This document shows, piece after piece, positions 1 through 9,348 of a stretch of DNA of 64,000 nucleotides (within the stretch, counting starts at the first letter, position 1; the number at the start of each line of letters is the position of its first letter). This stretch comes from Streptomyces sp. NA04227 (GTDB lineage: Bacteria; Actinomycetota; Actinomycetes; Streptomycetales; Streptomycetaceae): the NCBI RefSeq assembly GCF_013364195.1, contig NZ_CP054918.1, positions 3,027,001-3,091,000 on the forward strand. The letters run 5' to 3'. The notes below the pieces were generated by a model. The model did no database searches and was not told the DNA's origin. It saw nothing but the letters and a program-made list of their open reading frames with translations. A program made the position numbers and the translations under genes.

Positions 1-1916
1 TCCATCGGGGAGAAGGCGTGCACATGCATGTCCGGCACGCGCTCGCGGACCGCCCGTGCGATGTCGAAGTACGCCGTGCCGGGCAGGTCCGGGTGGATGC
101 CGCCCTGCATGCACACCTCCACCGCGCCCACGTCCCACGCCTGCTGGGCCCGGTCGGCGATCTGGTCCAGGGAGAGGGTGTAGGCGTCGGCGTCGGTGCG
201 CCGCTGCGCGAAGGCGCAGAAACGGCAGCCCGTGTAGCAGATGTTGGTGAAGTTGATGTTCCTGGTGACGATGTACGTGACGGTGTCGCCGACCACGTCG
301 CGGCGCAGGTCGTCGGCGATCCGGCACAGGGCGTCCAGGGCGGGGCCGTCGGCGTGCAGGAGCGTCAGGGCCTGGGCGTCGGTGAGGCGCTCGGGGTCGT
401 CGGCGGCCACCGCGAGCGCGGCGCGTACGTCCCCGTCGACCCGCTCGGGCACCATGCCGGGCGCCGCCTGTTCGCGCAGTGCGCCCCAGTCCCCGTACAC
501 CTCGTCGAAGTCCTCGCGCCGGTCGGCCGAACGGCCCTCGGTGTCGATGTCGCGGTGCAGTCCGGTACGGCCGAAGGCGGTGAAGGCCTCCTCCGGCTCC
601 TGCCAGGGCCTACCCTCGGGCCGTGCCTGTGCCAGGGCGAGACCGGTGTCCGGGTCGGCGAGGGCGCGTACGTGCGGCAGCAGTCGCGGGTCGAGCCAGG
701 GCTCGCCGCGGGTGAGGAACTCCGGGTAGATGGTGAGGCGTTCGCGGAGTTCGAAGCCCGACTCGGCGGTGCGGGCGGCGAGTTCGTCGATGTGCGGCCA
801 GGGGCGTTCGGGGTTCACATGGTCCGGGGTCAGCGGGGAGACTCCGCCCCAGTCGTCGATACCCGCGCCGATCAGCAGTGCGTACTGCGCGTCCACCAGG
901 TTCGGCGGCGCCTGCACACGCGCCGAGGGCCCGAGGACGTGCCGGGTGACCGCGATGCAGGCCGCGAGTTCCTCCAGTTCGGCGTCCGGCATCGCGCGCA
1001 TCGCCGTGTCCGGCTTGGCACGGAAGTTCTGCACGATCACCTCCTGCACGCCGTGATAGGCGCGCTGGATGCGGCGCAGCTCGAACAGCGCCTCGGCCCG
1101 TTCCTCGTAACTCTCCCCGATTCCGATGAGCACACCGGTCGTGAACGGCACATTGCTGCGCCCCGCGTCCTCCAGTACGCGCAGCCGTACGGCGGGTTCC
1201 TTGTCGGGCGAGCCGTGGTGCGGGCCGCCGGGCTCGGACCACAGCCGTCGCGCCGTGGTCTCCAGCATCATCCCCATCGAGGGCGCCACCGGCTTGAGCC
1301 GCTGGAAGTCGGTCCAGGTGAGCACTCCGGGGTTGAGGTGCGGCAGCAGTCCCGTCTCCTCCAGAACCCGGATCGCCATCGCCCGTACGTAGGCGAGGGT
1401 GTCGTCGTAACCGTGCGCGTCCAGCCACTCGCGTGCCTCGGGCCAACGGTCCTCGGGCCGGTCCCCGAGCGTGAACAGCGCCTCCTTGCAGCCCAGTTCG
1501 GCCCCCTGCCGGGCGATGTCGAGGACCTCGTCCGGCGACAGGTACATGCCGTGACCCGCACGCCGCAGCTTGCCCGGCACGGTCACGAAGGTGCAGTAGT
1601 GGCACTTGTCCCGGCACAGCCGCGTCAGCGGGATGAACACCTTCTTCGAGTACGTGAGGACGCCGGACCGCCCGGCCGCGTCCAAGCCCGCGTCACGCAC
1701 CCGGGCCGCCGAGGCGGACAGGTCCCGCAGGTCCTCGCCCCGCGCCCGGAGCAGCACCGCGGCCTCCGTCACGTCCAGGGCGACGCCCTCCCGCGCGCGT
1801 TTGAGGGCCCTGCGCATGGCGTTGGCGGTGGGGGGCGCACCGGCGGCCGCCTCCGTCGTGCCGGTCACAGCGGGGGCCGCGGCCCCGGAACGCGCGGCGG
1901 GCTGGTCGTCAGTCAT
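1..1916 (-). CDS. fbiC: FO synthase (CofG/CofH fusion), 3' end off the window
   Basis: Makes FO, the deazaflavin chromophore of coenzyme F420, from a 5-amino-6-ribitylaminouracil-type precursor and tyrosine. Translating leftward from the ATG at 1916 gives 638 codons with no stop before the edge; the family is about 860 aa, so roughly a quarter is missing. Two radical-SAM CxxxCxxC motifs are visible, one per fused half: CRDKCHYC at residues 101-108 (CofG half) and CYTGCRFC at 560-567 (CofH half). This start was chosen because a TATGCT -10 hexamer lies seven bases upstream and the N-terminus is a typical Ala-rich lead-in. The neighbouring gene is an F420-type oxidoreductase. Motifs are seen directly; the reaction is family knowledge. 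Confidence 0.95.
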   Translation of the reverse strand, partial: MTDDQPAARSGAAAPAVTGTTEAAAGAPPTANAMRRALKRAREGVALDVTEAAVLLRARGEDLRDLSASAARVRDAGLDAAGRSGVLTYSKKVFIPLTRLCRDKCHYCTFVTVPGKLRRAGHGMYLSPDEVLDIARQGAELGCKEALFTLGDRPEDRWPEAREWLDAHGYDDTLAYVRAMAIRVLEETGLLPHLNPGVLTWTDFQRLKPVAPSMGMMLETTARRLWSEPGGPHHGSPDKEPAVRLRVLEDAGRSNVPFTTGVLIGIGESYEERAEALFELRRIQRAYHGVQEVIVQNFRAKPDTAMRAMPDAELEELAACIAVTRHVLGPSARVQAPPNLVDAQYALLIGAGIDDWGGVSPLTPDHVNPERPWPHIDELAARTAESGFELRERLTIYPEFLTRGEPWLDPRLLPHVRALADPDTGLALAQARPEGRPWQEPEEAFTAFGRTGLHRDIDTEGRSADRREDFDEVYGDWGALREQAAPGMVPERVDGDVRAALAVAADDPERLTDAQALTLLHADGPALDALCRIADDLRRDVVGDTVTYIVTRNINFTNICYTGCRFCAFAQRRTDADAYTLSLDQIADRAQQAWDVGAVEVCMQGGIHPDLPGTAYFDIARAVRERVPDMHVHAFSPM

Positions 1917-1954
1917 GGCTTCGAGCATACGAGCGAGTCACGAACGGCTCGTGA
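1917..1954 (-). promoter_or_regulatory. Putative leaderless promoter and dyad of fbiC
   Basis: On the minus strand TATGCT (1929-1924) is followed by seven bases and then the fbiC ATG, the spacing expected if transcription starts at the A of the start codon. No Shine-Dalgarno sequence is present. A 6+5+6 inverted repeat (TCACGA ... TCGTGA, 1938-1954) overlaps where the -35 would lie, so it could be a repressor or activator site. Confidence 0.5.
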
Positions 1955-1970
1955 TCGCGCCGTAACGTCG

Positions 1971-2030
1971 TTGGCCGCCGTTGGTCGCCGTTCGCCGCCG
2001 TTGGTCGCCGCTGCCCGCCGCTGTCCGTCA
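1971..2030. repeat. Six tandem 10-bp units upstream of fbiC
   Basis: Six consecutive degenerate 10-mers of the form yTgGyCGCCG fill the space between the fbiC promoter and the 3' end of the next leftward gene. A 10-bp period matches the helical repeat, but simple GC-rich slippage explains it equally well. Confidence 0.6.
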
Positions 2031-2083
2031 CACAGGCCCGGCGCCCGGCGCCCACGTTCGGGTATCCGCCTCCCCGTGCACCG

Positions 2084-2998
2084 TTACGCCCCCGGTGGCT
2101 CCGACAGGTAACGGGCGCACTCGTCCAGCGAGTCGAGCACCTCGCGCTCGGGGGCGGAGGGCAGGCGCACGATGACCTCGCCGATGCCGAGGTCGGCGAA
2201 CCGGGCCAGGTTGCCCGGCGTGGGACGTACGGAGGTCGGCACCACGTGCAGCGCCGCGGGCTCGCGCCCCGCCTCGGCCCAGGCGGCACGCAGGGCGGGC
2301 AGCGCCTCCGGCAGTCCGCTGCCGCCGAACGGCGGCAGCCAGCCGTCCGCGTACTCGCAGATGTGCGAGAAGAGGCCGGGTCCCGCCGAGCCGCCGATGA
2401 GGGTGCGCGGTCCGGTCAGGGTGCTCCCGTGGCCGCCCGGCCGTGGCGCGGTGACCGGCTTGGGGTGCGCCTCGCTGGCCTCGACGGAGCCGAACCGGCC
2501 CTCGTAGCCGGTCGGTTCACGCGCCCACAGCGCCCGCATCAGCGCCATCCGGTCCCGTACCAGCGCTCGGCGGGTGCGCCACTGCACACCGTGCCCGGCC
2601 GCCTCCTCCCGGTTCCAGCCGAAGCCGATGCCGAGCGTGAGACGGTTTCCGCCGCTGAGGTGGTCCAAGGTGGCGATCTGCTTGGCGAGGTCGACCGGGT
2701 CGTGCTGTGCGACGAGGGCGACCGCCGTGCCGATTTCGAGCCGACGCCCGGCGCCCGGATCGCTCCTGGTCGCGGCGGCGGCCTGGGCCAGCGCGACGAA
2801 AGGGTTCAGCATCCGCCCCGCCCCGGCGGGCAGTTCACCGCCCGGGTACGGCGAACGGCGCTCCAGCGGGATGTGGGTGTGCTCGGGCAGATACAGGCCC
2901 GCGTAACCACGTTCCTCGAGCGCGGTGGCGAGCGGCGCGGGGCCGATGGTCCGGTCGGTCATGAGCATGGTCACGGCTATGCGCATGCAACTGTTCAT
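2084..2998 (-). CDS. LLM-class F420-dependent oxidoreductase
   Basis: About 304 aa with the luciferase-like monooxygenase barrel pattern of the TIGR03619-type subgroup. The N-terminal strand is MRIAVTMLMTD, followed by YLPEHTHIPLERRSPYPGG, an active-site region with VALVAQHDPVDLAKQIATLD, then LGIGFGWNREE and LSEPPGA at the C-terminus. These proteins use reduced F420 or FMN; proximity to fbiC favours F420. The substrate cannot be told. The start could be ATG 2998 (MNSCMRIAV, with a weak GGTGGGT upstream) or ATG 2986 (MRIAV). The gene is co-directional with fbiC, with a 167-bp gap that contains a separate promoter, so co-transcription is optional. Confidence 0.85.
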   Translation of the reverse strand: MNSCMRIAVTMLMTDRTIGPAPLATALEERGYAGLYLPEHTHIPLERRSPYPGGELPAGAGRMLNPFVALAQAAAATRSDPGAGRRLEIGTAVALVAQHDPVDLAKQIATLDHLSGGNRLTLGIGFGWNREEAAGHGVQWRTRRALVRDRMALMRALWAREPTGYEGRFGSVEASEAHPKPVTAPRPGGHGSTLTGPRTLIGGSAGPGLFSHICEYADGWLPPFGGSGLPEALPALRAAWAEAGREPAALHVVPTSVRPTPGNLARFADLGIGEVIVRLPSAPEREVLDSLDECARYLSEPPGA

Positions 2999-3210
2999 AC
3001 CCACCGACGCCGCCCGGCAGGCAGCCGTCCGGCGGTGTGCCGGCACCTCCGGCGGTGGGAAGGCTTCCCGACGGAAAGCTGCCGATTCCCTTCCCTTACG
3101 GGGAAGTTCATGGCGCGATACCACTCTGACGGGAACCACTGGGACCGCGCGACCGCCCGGACCCAGCCGCAGGGCCCCACCCTGACGGGACCACATCCAC
3201 GGGAGTCAGC

Positions 3211-4740
3211 ATGTGCGAGGAGCACGTCACCGACCGGCACTTCTCGAGGCGCGCGTTGTTCGCGTCCTCGGCCGCCGCCGCGCTTACCTTGGGCACCGTG
3301 AGCTTCGCCGACGCCGCCGAGGACGGCACCCCCGCCGCGGGGACCAAGCAGACCCGTACGGTCAAGGGCACCCTGCCGACCGGCGCGCCCGACTTCGTGT
3401 ACCTGCCCGTGGAAATCCCGCGCGGGGTACGTGAACTGCACGTCGCCTACACGTACCAGAAGCCCACCGTCCCGGCCGGTACCCAGGGCAACGCCCTGGA
3501 CATCGGCCTCTTCGACGAGCGCGGCACCGCCCTCGGCGGCGAGGGCTTCCGCGGCTGGTCCGGCGGCGCCCGCACCGAGTTCTTCGTACGCGCCGACGAC
3601 GCGACGCCCGGCTACATCCGCGGCCCCCTGCGCCCCGGCACCTGGCACATCGCCCTCGGCCCGTACACCGTCGCCCCCGAGGGACTCCCGTACGAGGTCA
3701 CCCTCACGCTGACCTACGGGACGCAGGACCCGACGCCCAGGGCGGTGTACCCGCCCGAGCACGCCAAGGGCCGCGGGCGCGCCTGGTACCGGGGCGATTG
3801 CCATCTGCACTCCTGGCACTCCGACGGCCGTCGCACCACGCAGGAGATCGCCGACCTCGCCCGTGCGGCGGGGCTGGACTTCATCAACTCCTCGGAGCAC
3901 AACACCCACTCGGCGCACCGTGACTGGGCCGCCGCGGCCGGGGACGACCTGCTGGTCCTGACCGGCGAGGAGATCACCACCCGCAACGGTCACGTCCTCG
4001 CCCTCGGCGTCGACCCCGGCACCTTCGTCGACTGGCGCTACCGGGCCCGCGACAACCGCTTCGGCAAGTACGCCAAGCAGATCCGGGAGGCGGGCGGCCT
4101 GGTCGTCCCGGCGCACCCGCACGCCACCTGTGTCGGCTGCAACTGGAAGTTCGGCTTCAACGACGTGGACGCCGTCGAGGTGTGGAACGGCGCCCACACC
4201 CCCGACGACGAGGTCTCCCTCGCCGAGTGGGACAACATGCTGGTGGCCGCCGCCCGTTCACGCAGCGGCTGGATTCCCGCCATGGGCAACAGCGACGCCC
4301 ACCGCGACCCCAACGTCGTCGGCATGCCGCAGACGGTCGTCCTCGCCGACGACCTCACCCGCGAGGCGATCCTCGCCGGTATCCGCGCGGGCCGCAGCTA
4401 CATCGCCGAGTCCTCGGACGTGGAACTGTCGTTCACCGTCTCCGGCGGCCGCGGCCGGCACGCGGGCATCGGCGAGCGACTCCGTGTGCCGCTGGACAGC
4501 CCGGTCACCGTGCGCCTCGAGGCGAAGGGCGCCCCCGGCGCCGTCCCGAGCATCGTCACCGACCAGGGCACCCTCTTCACCGGCCCCGCCCTCCCGCCGT
4601 CCGGCACCGGCACGGTCGAGTGGCGCACCACGCCGCAGTACGCCGCCTACGTACGCGCCGAGGTCCGCCGCCCGTCGGCGACTCCGGGGCTGCCGGGGGC
4701 GTTCGTGGGGTTCACGAATCCGGTGTTCTTGGGGGAGTGA
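3211..4740 (+). CDS. Exported CehA/McbA-family PHP metallohydrolase
   Basis: A 509-aa protein with a Tat-type signal: twin Arg at residues 13-14 (SRRALF), then a hydrophobic Ala/Leu stretch and an Ala-rich cleavage zone near residue 35. An N-terminal beta-sandwich region precedes a PHP metal-binding domain. That domain carries D196-C-H-L-H200, an SSEHNTHS segment, HPHATCVGCNW and GNSDAH (Asp362, His364), which are the ligands expected for a polynuclear metal centre. CehA/McbA enzymes hydrolyse esters or phosphoesters; the substrate here is unknown. The ATG follows CGGGAG at good spacing. It is divergent from the LLM oxidoreductase across 212 bp. A GTG at 3226 is an alternative but would leave no ribosome-binding site. 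Confidence 0.88.
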   Translation: MCEEHVTDRHFSRRALFASSAAAALTLGTVSFADAAEDGTPAAGTKQTRTVKGTLPTGAPDFVYLPVEIPRGVRELHVAYTYQKPTVPAGTQGNALDIGLFDERGTALGGEGFRGWSGGARTEFFVRADDATPGYIRGPLRPGTWHIALGPYTVAPEGLPYEVTLTLTYGTQDPTPRAVYPPEHAKGRGRAWYRGDCHLHSWHSDGRRTTQEIADLARAAGLDFINSSEHNTHSAHRDWAAAAGDDLLVLTGEEITTRNGHVLALGVDPGTFVDWRYRARDNRFGKYAKQIREAGGLVVPAHPHATCVGCNWKFGFNDVDAVEVWNGAHTPDDEVSLAEWDNMLVAAARSRSGWIPAMGNSDAHRDPNVVGMPQTVVLADDLTREAILAGIRAGRSYIAESSDVELSFTVSGGRGRHAGIGERLRVPLDSPVTVRLEAKGAPGAVPSIVTDQGTLFTGPALPPSGTGTVEWRTTPQYAAYVRAEVRRPSATPGLPGAFVGFTNPVFLGE

Positions 4741-4750
4741 ACCGAGCGGG

Positions 4751-4798
4751 TGAGGCGGTGAGTTGGTGCGCTGGCGAGGCGGTGCGTTGGTGAGGTGG
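4751..4798. repeat. Two 24-bp tandem units just after the PHP gene stop
   Basis: Units 4751-4774 and 4775-4798 differ at 4 of 24 positions (yGAGGCGGTGmGTTGGTGmGsTGG), with a partial third copy after them. The array begins 10 bases past the TGA at 4738-4740. Confidence 0.75.
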
Positions 4799-5574
4799 TG
4801 AGTTAGGGGCGGGTCGCGGGAGGGGCGAGAGGCTGCGGGCGGGGTGGTTCCGGGGCCGAGGCGGGGTCGTTCCGATGCGGGGCGGGGTCGTTCCTATACG
4901 GGCAGACGGCGGCCGTCAGCCGCACGCCGCGGATCCGCCGAACTCGCGGCCCCGCCCGGTCCCGTGGCCGCGCAGAGCCGGGTGGCTCCGCCCCTCCGAG
5001 CCCCAACGCCCCGCCTCGCTATCGATTTTCAGCCCCTTTTCCCGCACTGTCACAGTTCGTCGCCGCCGCATGTGCGCCCCGCAGCCAGGCGCTGCGAGGC
5101 GGCGCCCCTCTCTCCGGGACAGTTGGGCCCGCCTCCACCCCTTCTCCTCACCCGCTCTTGGCACCCGCTCCCCGCCGAGCGAACTTGCCCGCGCGAAAAA
5201 TGACTTCACGGACACTTCCTGACGTCGAGTCACGTCACCTCACCCACCCCGGGCCACCAGCCCGTGTCCTGCTGCTTCAGCAACCCCAATCTTGGCGAGT
5301 CCACGACAGGACACTCCCGCTCACGCCGCCCGACACCCAGGCCGCCGACCACGCCCCAACAACCCCGGACTCACGGCCACTTCACCGCGCCTAACCCCAC
5401 CAACCGCACTCCTCCCCCGACGCCCCGTCACCCCCTCGCGCGCCCCGCCTGCGCCCCGCGTGCTTCCGGCCACCTAGGGGGACCTTGTGAGAGCTCACAC
5501 CCGTGGCTGACGGACGCCCACAGGACAAGGCAAACTGACGGGAGCGAACTCACGGGCCCGGCAGGAGGGAAGCA
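4799..5574. other. Long non-coding leader region of afsR
   Basis: 776 bases with no credible gene; open frames here have non-coding codon usage. It holds a twofold GGCGGGGTCGTTCC repeat (about 4860-4893), a lower-GC patch around 5165-5240 and an 18-bp dyad TGACGT-N6-ACGTCA at 5220-5237. The dyad lies about 340 bases before the afsR start, so the afsR transcript probably starts in this region with a long leader. Confidence 0.6.
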
Positions 5575-8532
5575 ATGGACCGCGCAGAGCGGGTACCTCA
5601 GCAGCGGCACGCGGTCCCGGGGGCCGAGACCACAGGACCGGCTCCGCGCTTCAACGTGCTCGGCCCCGTACGCGCCTGGCGCGGCGACGAGCCCCTGCCC
5701 ACCGGCTCCCCCCAGCAACGCGCCCTGCTCGCCGCCCTCCTGCTGCGCGAGGGCCGCACCGCCACCGCCTCAGAACTCATCGACGCCCTCTGGGGCGACG
5801 ATCCCCCGTCCCAGGCCCTCGCGGCGGTACGTACGTACGCTTCCCGGCTGCGCAAGGTGCTCAGCTCGGACGTCCTGGTCAGCGAGGCGGGCGGCTACGC
5901 GATCCGGTTCGCCCTCGACCAGTTGGACCTGTCGGTCGCCGAAAGTCTGCGTACCGAAGCCGACAAGGCGCGTGCCGCCGGAGACCTCGGACACGCGCGG
6001 GCGCTGGTGGGCAAGGCTCTCGGCATGTGGGACGGCGAGCCGCTGGCCAACGTCCCGGGCCCCTTCGCCGAGACCCAGCGCACCCGGCTGGAGGAGTGGC
6101 GGCTCCAACTCCTCGAATCCCGGCTCGACATGGACCTCGAACACGGAGCCCACGCCGAGACCGTCGCCGAGCTGACCGCCCTGACGGCCGCGCATCCGCT
6201 GCGCGAGCGCCTGCGCGAGCTGCTGATGCTGGCCCTGTACCGCAGCGCCCGGCAGGCGGAGGCCCTCGCCGTGTACGCGGACACCCGGCGGATGCTCGCC
6301 GAGGAGCTCGGAGTCGACCCGAGCCAGGAACTCAAGGAACTCCAGCAGCGCATCCTGCAGGCCGACCCGTCGCTGGCCCAGATGTCGGCTCCGGTACCCG
6401 AACACGCCCCGACAGCGGTACGCCCCGCCCAACTCCCGGCCCGCGTCCCCGACTTCACGGGCCGCGACTCCCTGGTCCACGAACTGGGCGAGGTGCTCAC
6501 CACGGCCGACGGGCGTGTGATGGCCGTCTCCGCGGTCGCGGGCATCGGCGGCGTCGGCAAGACCACGCTCGCCGTGCACGTCGCCCACGCGGCGCGGGGC
6601 TCCTTCCCCGACGGCCAGTTGTACGTGGACCTTCAGGGCACCAGCGCCGTACCGGCCGACCCGGAGGCGGTACTCGGCTCCTTCCTGCGAGCCCTCGGCA
6701 CCGCCGAGTCCGCGATCCCCGAATCGCTGGACGAGCGGGCCGCCCTCTACCGCTCCACACTCGACAGCCGCCGGGTCCTCGTCCTCCTCGACAACGCCAA
6801 GGACGCCGCCCAGGTACGCCCGTTGCTGCCGGGCGCGGAGGGCTGCGCCGCGCTGGTCACCGGGCGGGTACGGATGGTCGACCTGGCGGGCGCACACCTG
6901 GTCGACCTCGACGTGATGTCACCCGAGGAGGCCCTGGAGCTGTTCACGCGGATCGTGGGCACCGAGCGCGTCTCCTCGGAACGCGAGGCCGCCCTGGACG
7001 TCGTCTCCGCCTGCGGTTTCCTCCCGCTCGCCATCCGTATCGCCGCCTCCCGGCTCGCCGCGCGCCGCACCTGGACCGTCTCGGTCCTCGCCGCGAAACT
7101 CGCCGACGAACGCCGCCGCCTCGACGAACTCCAGGCAGGCGACCTCGCCGTCAAAGCCACCTTCGAACTCGGCTACGGCCAGCTCGAACCCGCCCAGGCC
7201 CGCGCCTTCCGCCTGCTCGGCCTCGCCGACGGCCCCGACATCTCGCTGGCCGCGGCGGCAGCTCTGCTCGACCTGCCGATCGACGACGCCGAAGACCTCC
7301 TCGAAGCCCTCGTCGACACCTCACTGCTCGAATCCGCGGCCCCCGGCCGCTACCGCTTCCACGACCTCGTACGCCTCTACGCGCGTGCCTGCGCCGAACG
7401 CGACGAACACCCGCCGAGCGAACGCGACGCGGCCACCTCGCGCCTGCTCGACTTCTACCTGGCCACCGCCCGCAGGGTCTACGAGATCGACCGCCCCGGC
7501 GACCGCCTCGCCGACGGCCTCGAACCCACCGAGCAGGCCGGACTCACCTTCACCGAACGGCGCGCAGCCCAGGACTGGCTGTACGCGGAGGCCGTCCCGC
7601 TGCTGGCCTGCGTACGCCAGGGCGCCTCGCAGGTGATGACCCTCAGACGCGCCATCGACCTTTTGTGGGCCGCCGTCGACCTCGCCGAGTCCGGGGCCAA
7701 CGCCCGCGAGTACGAGGCGGCCGCCACGGGCCTGTTCGACGCCGCGTGCGCCTGCGAGGACACCCGGGCCGAGGGCCGCGCCTCCATCGTGCTCGGCAAC
7801 GCCCACCTGCTGACCGGCCGTTTCGACCAGGCCGACGAGGAGGGCCTGCGGGCCGTACGCCTGTCCCAGGCCGCCGGGGACCAGCTCACCGAGTGCTGGG
7901 CCTCCAACATGGTCGGCGCCATCGCCTTCTACCAGAACCGTTTCGACGTCGCCGAGGAGTACTTCCAGCGCGCCTACGAGGGCTTCGACGCCTACGGCGA
8001 CGGCCCCGGCGCGGCAAGCGCCCTGTGCAACGTCTCCCGGGCCCACCTCGGCACCGGGCGCGCGGAGAGCGCCGTACGACTGGCCCAGCAGGGCACGGAC
8101 ATGTACGAGGCCATGGGCCACGCCCTCAAGGGAGCCAACGGCCGCTACGCACTGGGCATGGCCCTCAGCGCCAGCGGTCGGCACGCCGAGGCGGCGGAGC
8201 GGTTCACGGAGGCGCTCGAGGTGTTCCGCAGCAGCCGTCAGCGCCTCTGGGAAGGCATGACCATGCTCCGCCTCGCCGAACTCGACCTCGCCGTCCAGCG
8301 CCCCGCCCCCGCGGCGGCTCACGCCGAGGCGGCGCTGACCGTGTTGCGCGGCATCGGCGGCGAGTGGCGGCGCGGCAATGTGCTCACCGTCCTCGGCCGC
8401 GCCCTCAACCTGATCGGGCAGACCGGACGCAGCCAGGTCTGCTGGCGCGAAGCCCTCGCCATCTACGAGGAGTTGGGTTCGGACGAGGCCGAAGAAGTAC
8501 GGGCCCTGCTCGCACCTGTTGCCGTCGCCTGA
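5575..8532 (+). CDS. afsR: AfsR global regulator (SARP with NB-ARC ATPase and TPRs)
   Basis: A 985-aa protein; S. coelicolor AfsR, as recalled, is about 993 aa. In order: an OmpR-like winged-helix DNA-binding domain (about residues 25-105), a bacterial transcriptional activator domain (about 110-265), an NB-ARC/AP-ATPase with P-loop GIGGVGKTT at 323-331 and VLVLLDNAKD as Walker B, then tetratricopeptide-type repeats to the C-terminus. AfsR is phosphorylated by AfsK and other kinases and switches on afsS to stimulate antibiotic production. GGAGGGAAGCA precedes the ATG. The downstream 64-aa gene and the AfsK-type kinase 4 kb away match the known locus, which is the main reason to call AfsR and not another SARP. 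Confidence 0.92.
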   Translation: MDRAERVPQQRHAVPGAETTGPAPRFNVLGPVRAWRGDEPLPTGSPQQRALLAALLLREGRTATASELIDALWGDDPPSQALAAVRTYASRLRKVLSSDVLVSEAGGYAIRFALDQLDLSVAESLRTEADKARAAGDLGHARALVGKALGMWDGEPLANVPGPFAETQRTRLEEWRLQLLESRLDMDLEHGAHAETVAELTALTAAHPLRERLRELLMLALYRSARQAEALAVYADTRRMLAEELGVDPSQELKELQQRILQADPSLAQMSAPVPEHAPTAVRPAQLPARVPDFTGRDSLVHELGEVLTTADGRVMAVSAVAGIGGVGKTTLAVHVAHAARGSFPDGQLYVDLQGTSAVPADPEAVLGSFLRALGTAESAIPESLDERAALYRSTLDSRRVLVLLDNAKDAAQVRPLLPGAEGCAALVTGRVRMVDLAGAHLVDLDVMSPEEALELFTRIVGTERVSSEREAALDVVSACGFLPLAIRIAASRLAARRTWTVSVLAAKLADERRRLDELQAGDLAVKATFELGYGQLEPAQARAFRLLGLADGPDISLAAAAALLDLPIDDAEDLLEALVDTSLLESAAPGRYRFHDLVRLYARACAERDEHPPSERDAATSRLLDFYLATARRVYEIDRPGDRLADGLEPTEQAGLTFTERRAAQDWLYAEAVPLLACVRQGASQVMTLRRAIDLLWAAVDLAESGANAREYEAAATGLFDAACACEDTRAEGRASIVLGNAHLLTGRFDQADEEGLRAVRLSQAAGDQLTECWASNMVGAIAFYQNRFDVAEEYFQRAYEGFDAYGDGPGAASALCNVSRAHLGTGRAESAVRLAQQGTDMYEAMGHALKGANGRYALGMALSASGRHAEAAERFTEALEVFRSSRQRLWEGMTMLRLAELDLAVQRPAPAAAHAEAALTVLRGIGGEWRRGNVLTVLGRALNLIGQTGRSQVCWREALAIYEELGSDEAEEVRALLAPVAVA

Positions 8533-8638
8533 GGTTCCGCGGCATCAGCAATCCCTGCACAGAGCGGGCTTGACGCCCCGACAGGGCCGAGGCGCCCGTT
8601 ACAGAGCCCGGGGCCTCTGCTGCGCAATGCGGGCAGAA

Positions 8639-8660
8639 CGTTAATCGTTCGTTTATCACT
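8639..8660 (+). promoter_or_regulatory. Candidate AfsR operator: 11-bp-period direct repeat
   Basis: CGTTAATC at 8639-8646 and CGTTTATC at 8650-8657 are direct repeats with an 11-bp period, the spacing typical of SARP-family sites. They lie in the afsR-afsS intergenic region. AfsR is known to bind the afsS promoter through direct repeats; that this is the site is inference. Confidence 0.5.
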
Positions 8661-8763
8661 GGACGGCAGTCTTGTTCCTGTCGATCCGTCGCAACGGGGG
8701 GCAGACGGACCGCTGATGAGGTTGTCCCACCTGTCATTTAGGGTGAGCGACCCATGGCGGCCC

Positions 8764-8794
8764 TGTCCGGACGTCCTCGGGGGAGTGTCCGGAC
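8764..8794 (+). repeat. TGTCCGGAC direct repeat, 22-bp period, before afsS
   Basis: A perfect 9-bp repeat at 8764-8772 and 8786-8794, exactly two helical turns apart, 46 bases upstream of the afsS start. Twenty-two bp is also an accepted SARP half-site spacing, so this is a second candidate activator site. No strong -10 hexamer follows it. Confidence 0.5.
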
Positions 8795-8839
8795 GGGGCC
8801 GTAGTCGACCCCAAGAATTGCCAGTCACAGGAGTGAGCC

Positions 8840-9034
8840 ATGTCCGCACAGAAGAACACCGAAGAGCAGACCATCAAGCCGCTCAACATACATGTCACGG
8901 ACAACACCGACGAGGACGGCGTCAGCCCCGAGGCGAAGGTGCGCCGCCGCAAGGACGGTGCGAAGGACGACCAGGGCGGCGAGACCGACTTCAGCGCGGA
9001 CAACATCCACGTCACCTCGGAGCCGGTCCGCTGA
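8840..9034 (+). CDS. afsS: AfsS-like small regulatory protein
   Basis: A 64-aa hydrophilic protein immediately downstream of afsR. The S. coelicolor AfsS, recalled as 63 aa, is a pleiotropic activator of secondary metabolism in the same position. It has two copies of an NIHVT motif (residues about 17 and 54), with DN beside each, resembling the DNH-type repeats described for AfsS; the middle is charged (VRRRKDGAKDD). GGAG lies seven bases before the ATG, and a strong terminator closes the unit. There is no recognisable enzymatic or DNA-binding domain. The call rests on context, size and the repeat, so orthology is likely but not proven. Confidence 0.75.
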   Translation: MSAQKNTEEQTIKPLNIHVTDNTDEDGVSPEAKVRRRKDGAKDDQGGETDFSADNIHVTSEPVR

Positions 9035-9069
9035 ACCACTTCGCCGAATGAACCACTCCTCCGAAGACC

Positions 9070-9105
9070 CGGCCGCGACAGCTTGGAGGGGAGCTGTCGC
9101 GGCCG
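9070..9105 (+). terminator. Perfect 14-bp stem-loop after afsS
   Basis: Arms 9070-9083 and 9092-9105 are perfectly complementary (CGGCCGCGACAGCT and its reverse complement) around an 8-base loop. It begins 35 bases after the afsS stop. No U-tract follows, which is usual in actinomycetes. Confidence 0.85.
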
Positions 9106-9348
9106 TGGTGTATTCGGGGTCGGGCTGGGTGCATTGGAGGCGGCCCCGCGAGGGCGCGGCGCGGCGCCATACGGCGCGGTCGGCCCGCCACAGCCTGGCG
9201 ATGCCGCTGAGTTCCCCAATAAGCCCTGAACCACTCCATTGCGTGAAACCTGCCCACGACCTGCCGTTATCACGCTCAGTAATGGATTATGGGTCCAGTG
9301 CGACCCGTACGGAGCGGGGAACAGGGAACACGGCAGGGGGCAGGTGTC

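Noticed and set aside
18..2111. Very long plus-strand frame (697 codons) opposite FO synthase
   Set aside because: The minus strand carries unmistakable radical-SAM motifs; the plus frame is a GC3 shadow.
3106..3116. GTTCATGGCGC resembling a PHO-box half upstream of the PHP hydrolase
   Set aside because: Only one unit is present; PHO boxes need at least two 11-bp direct repeats.
4844..5233. Several 60-120-codon frames in the afsR leader
   Set aside because: Codon usage is not Streptomyces-like in any frame, and none has a convincing start.
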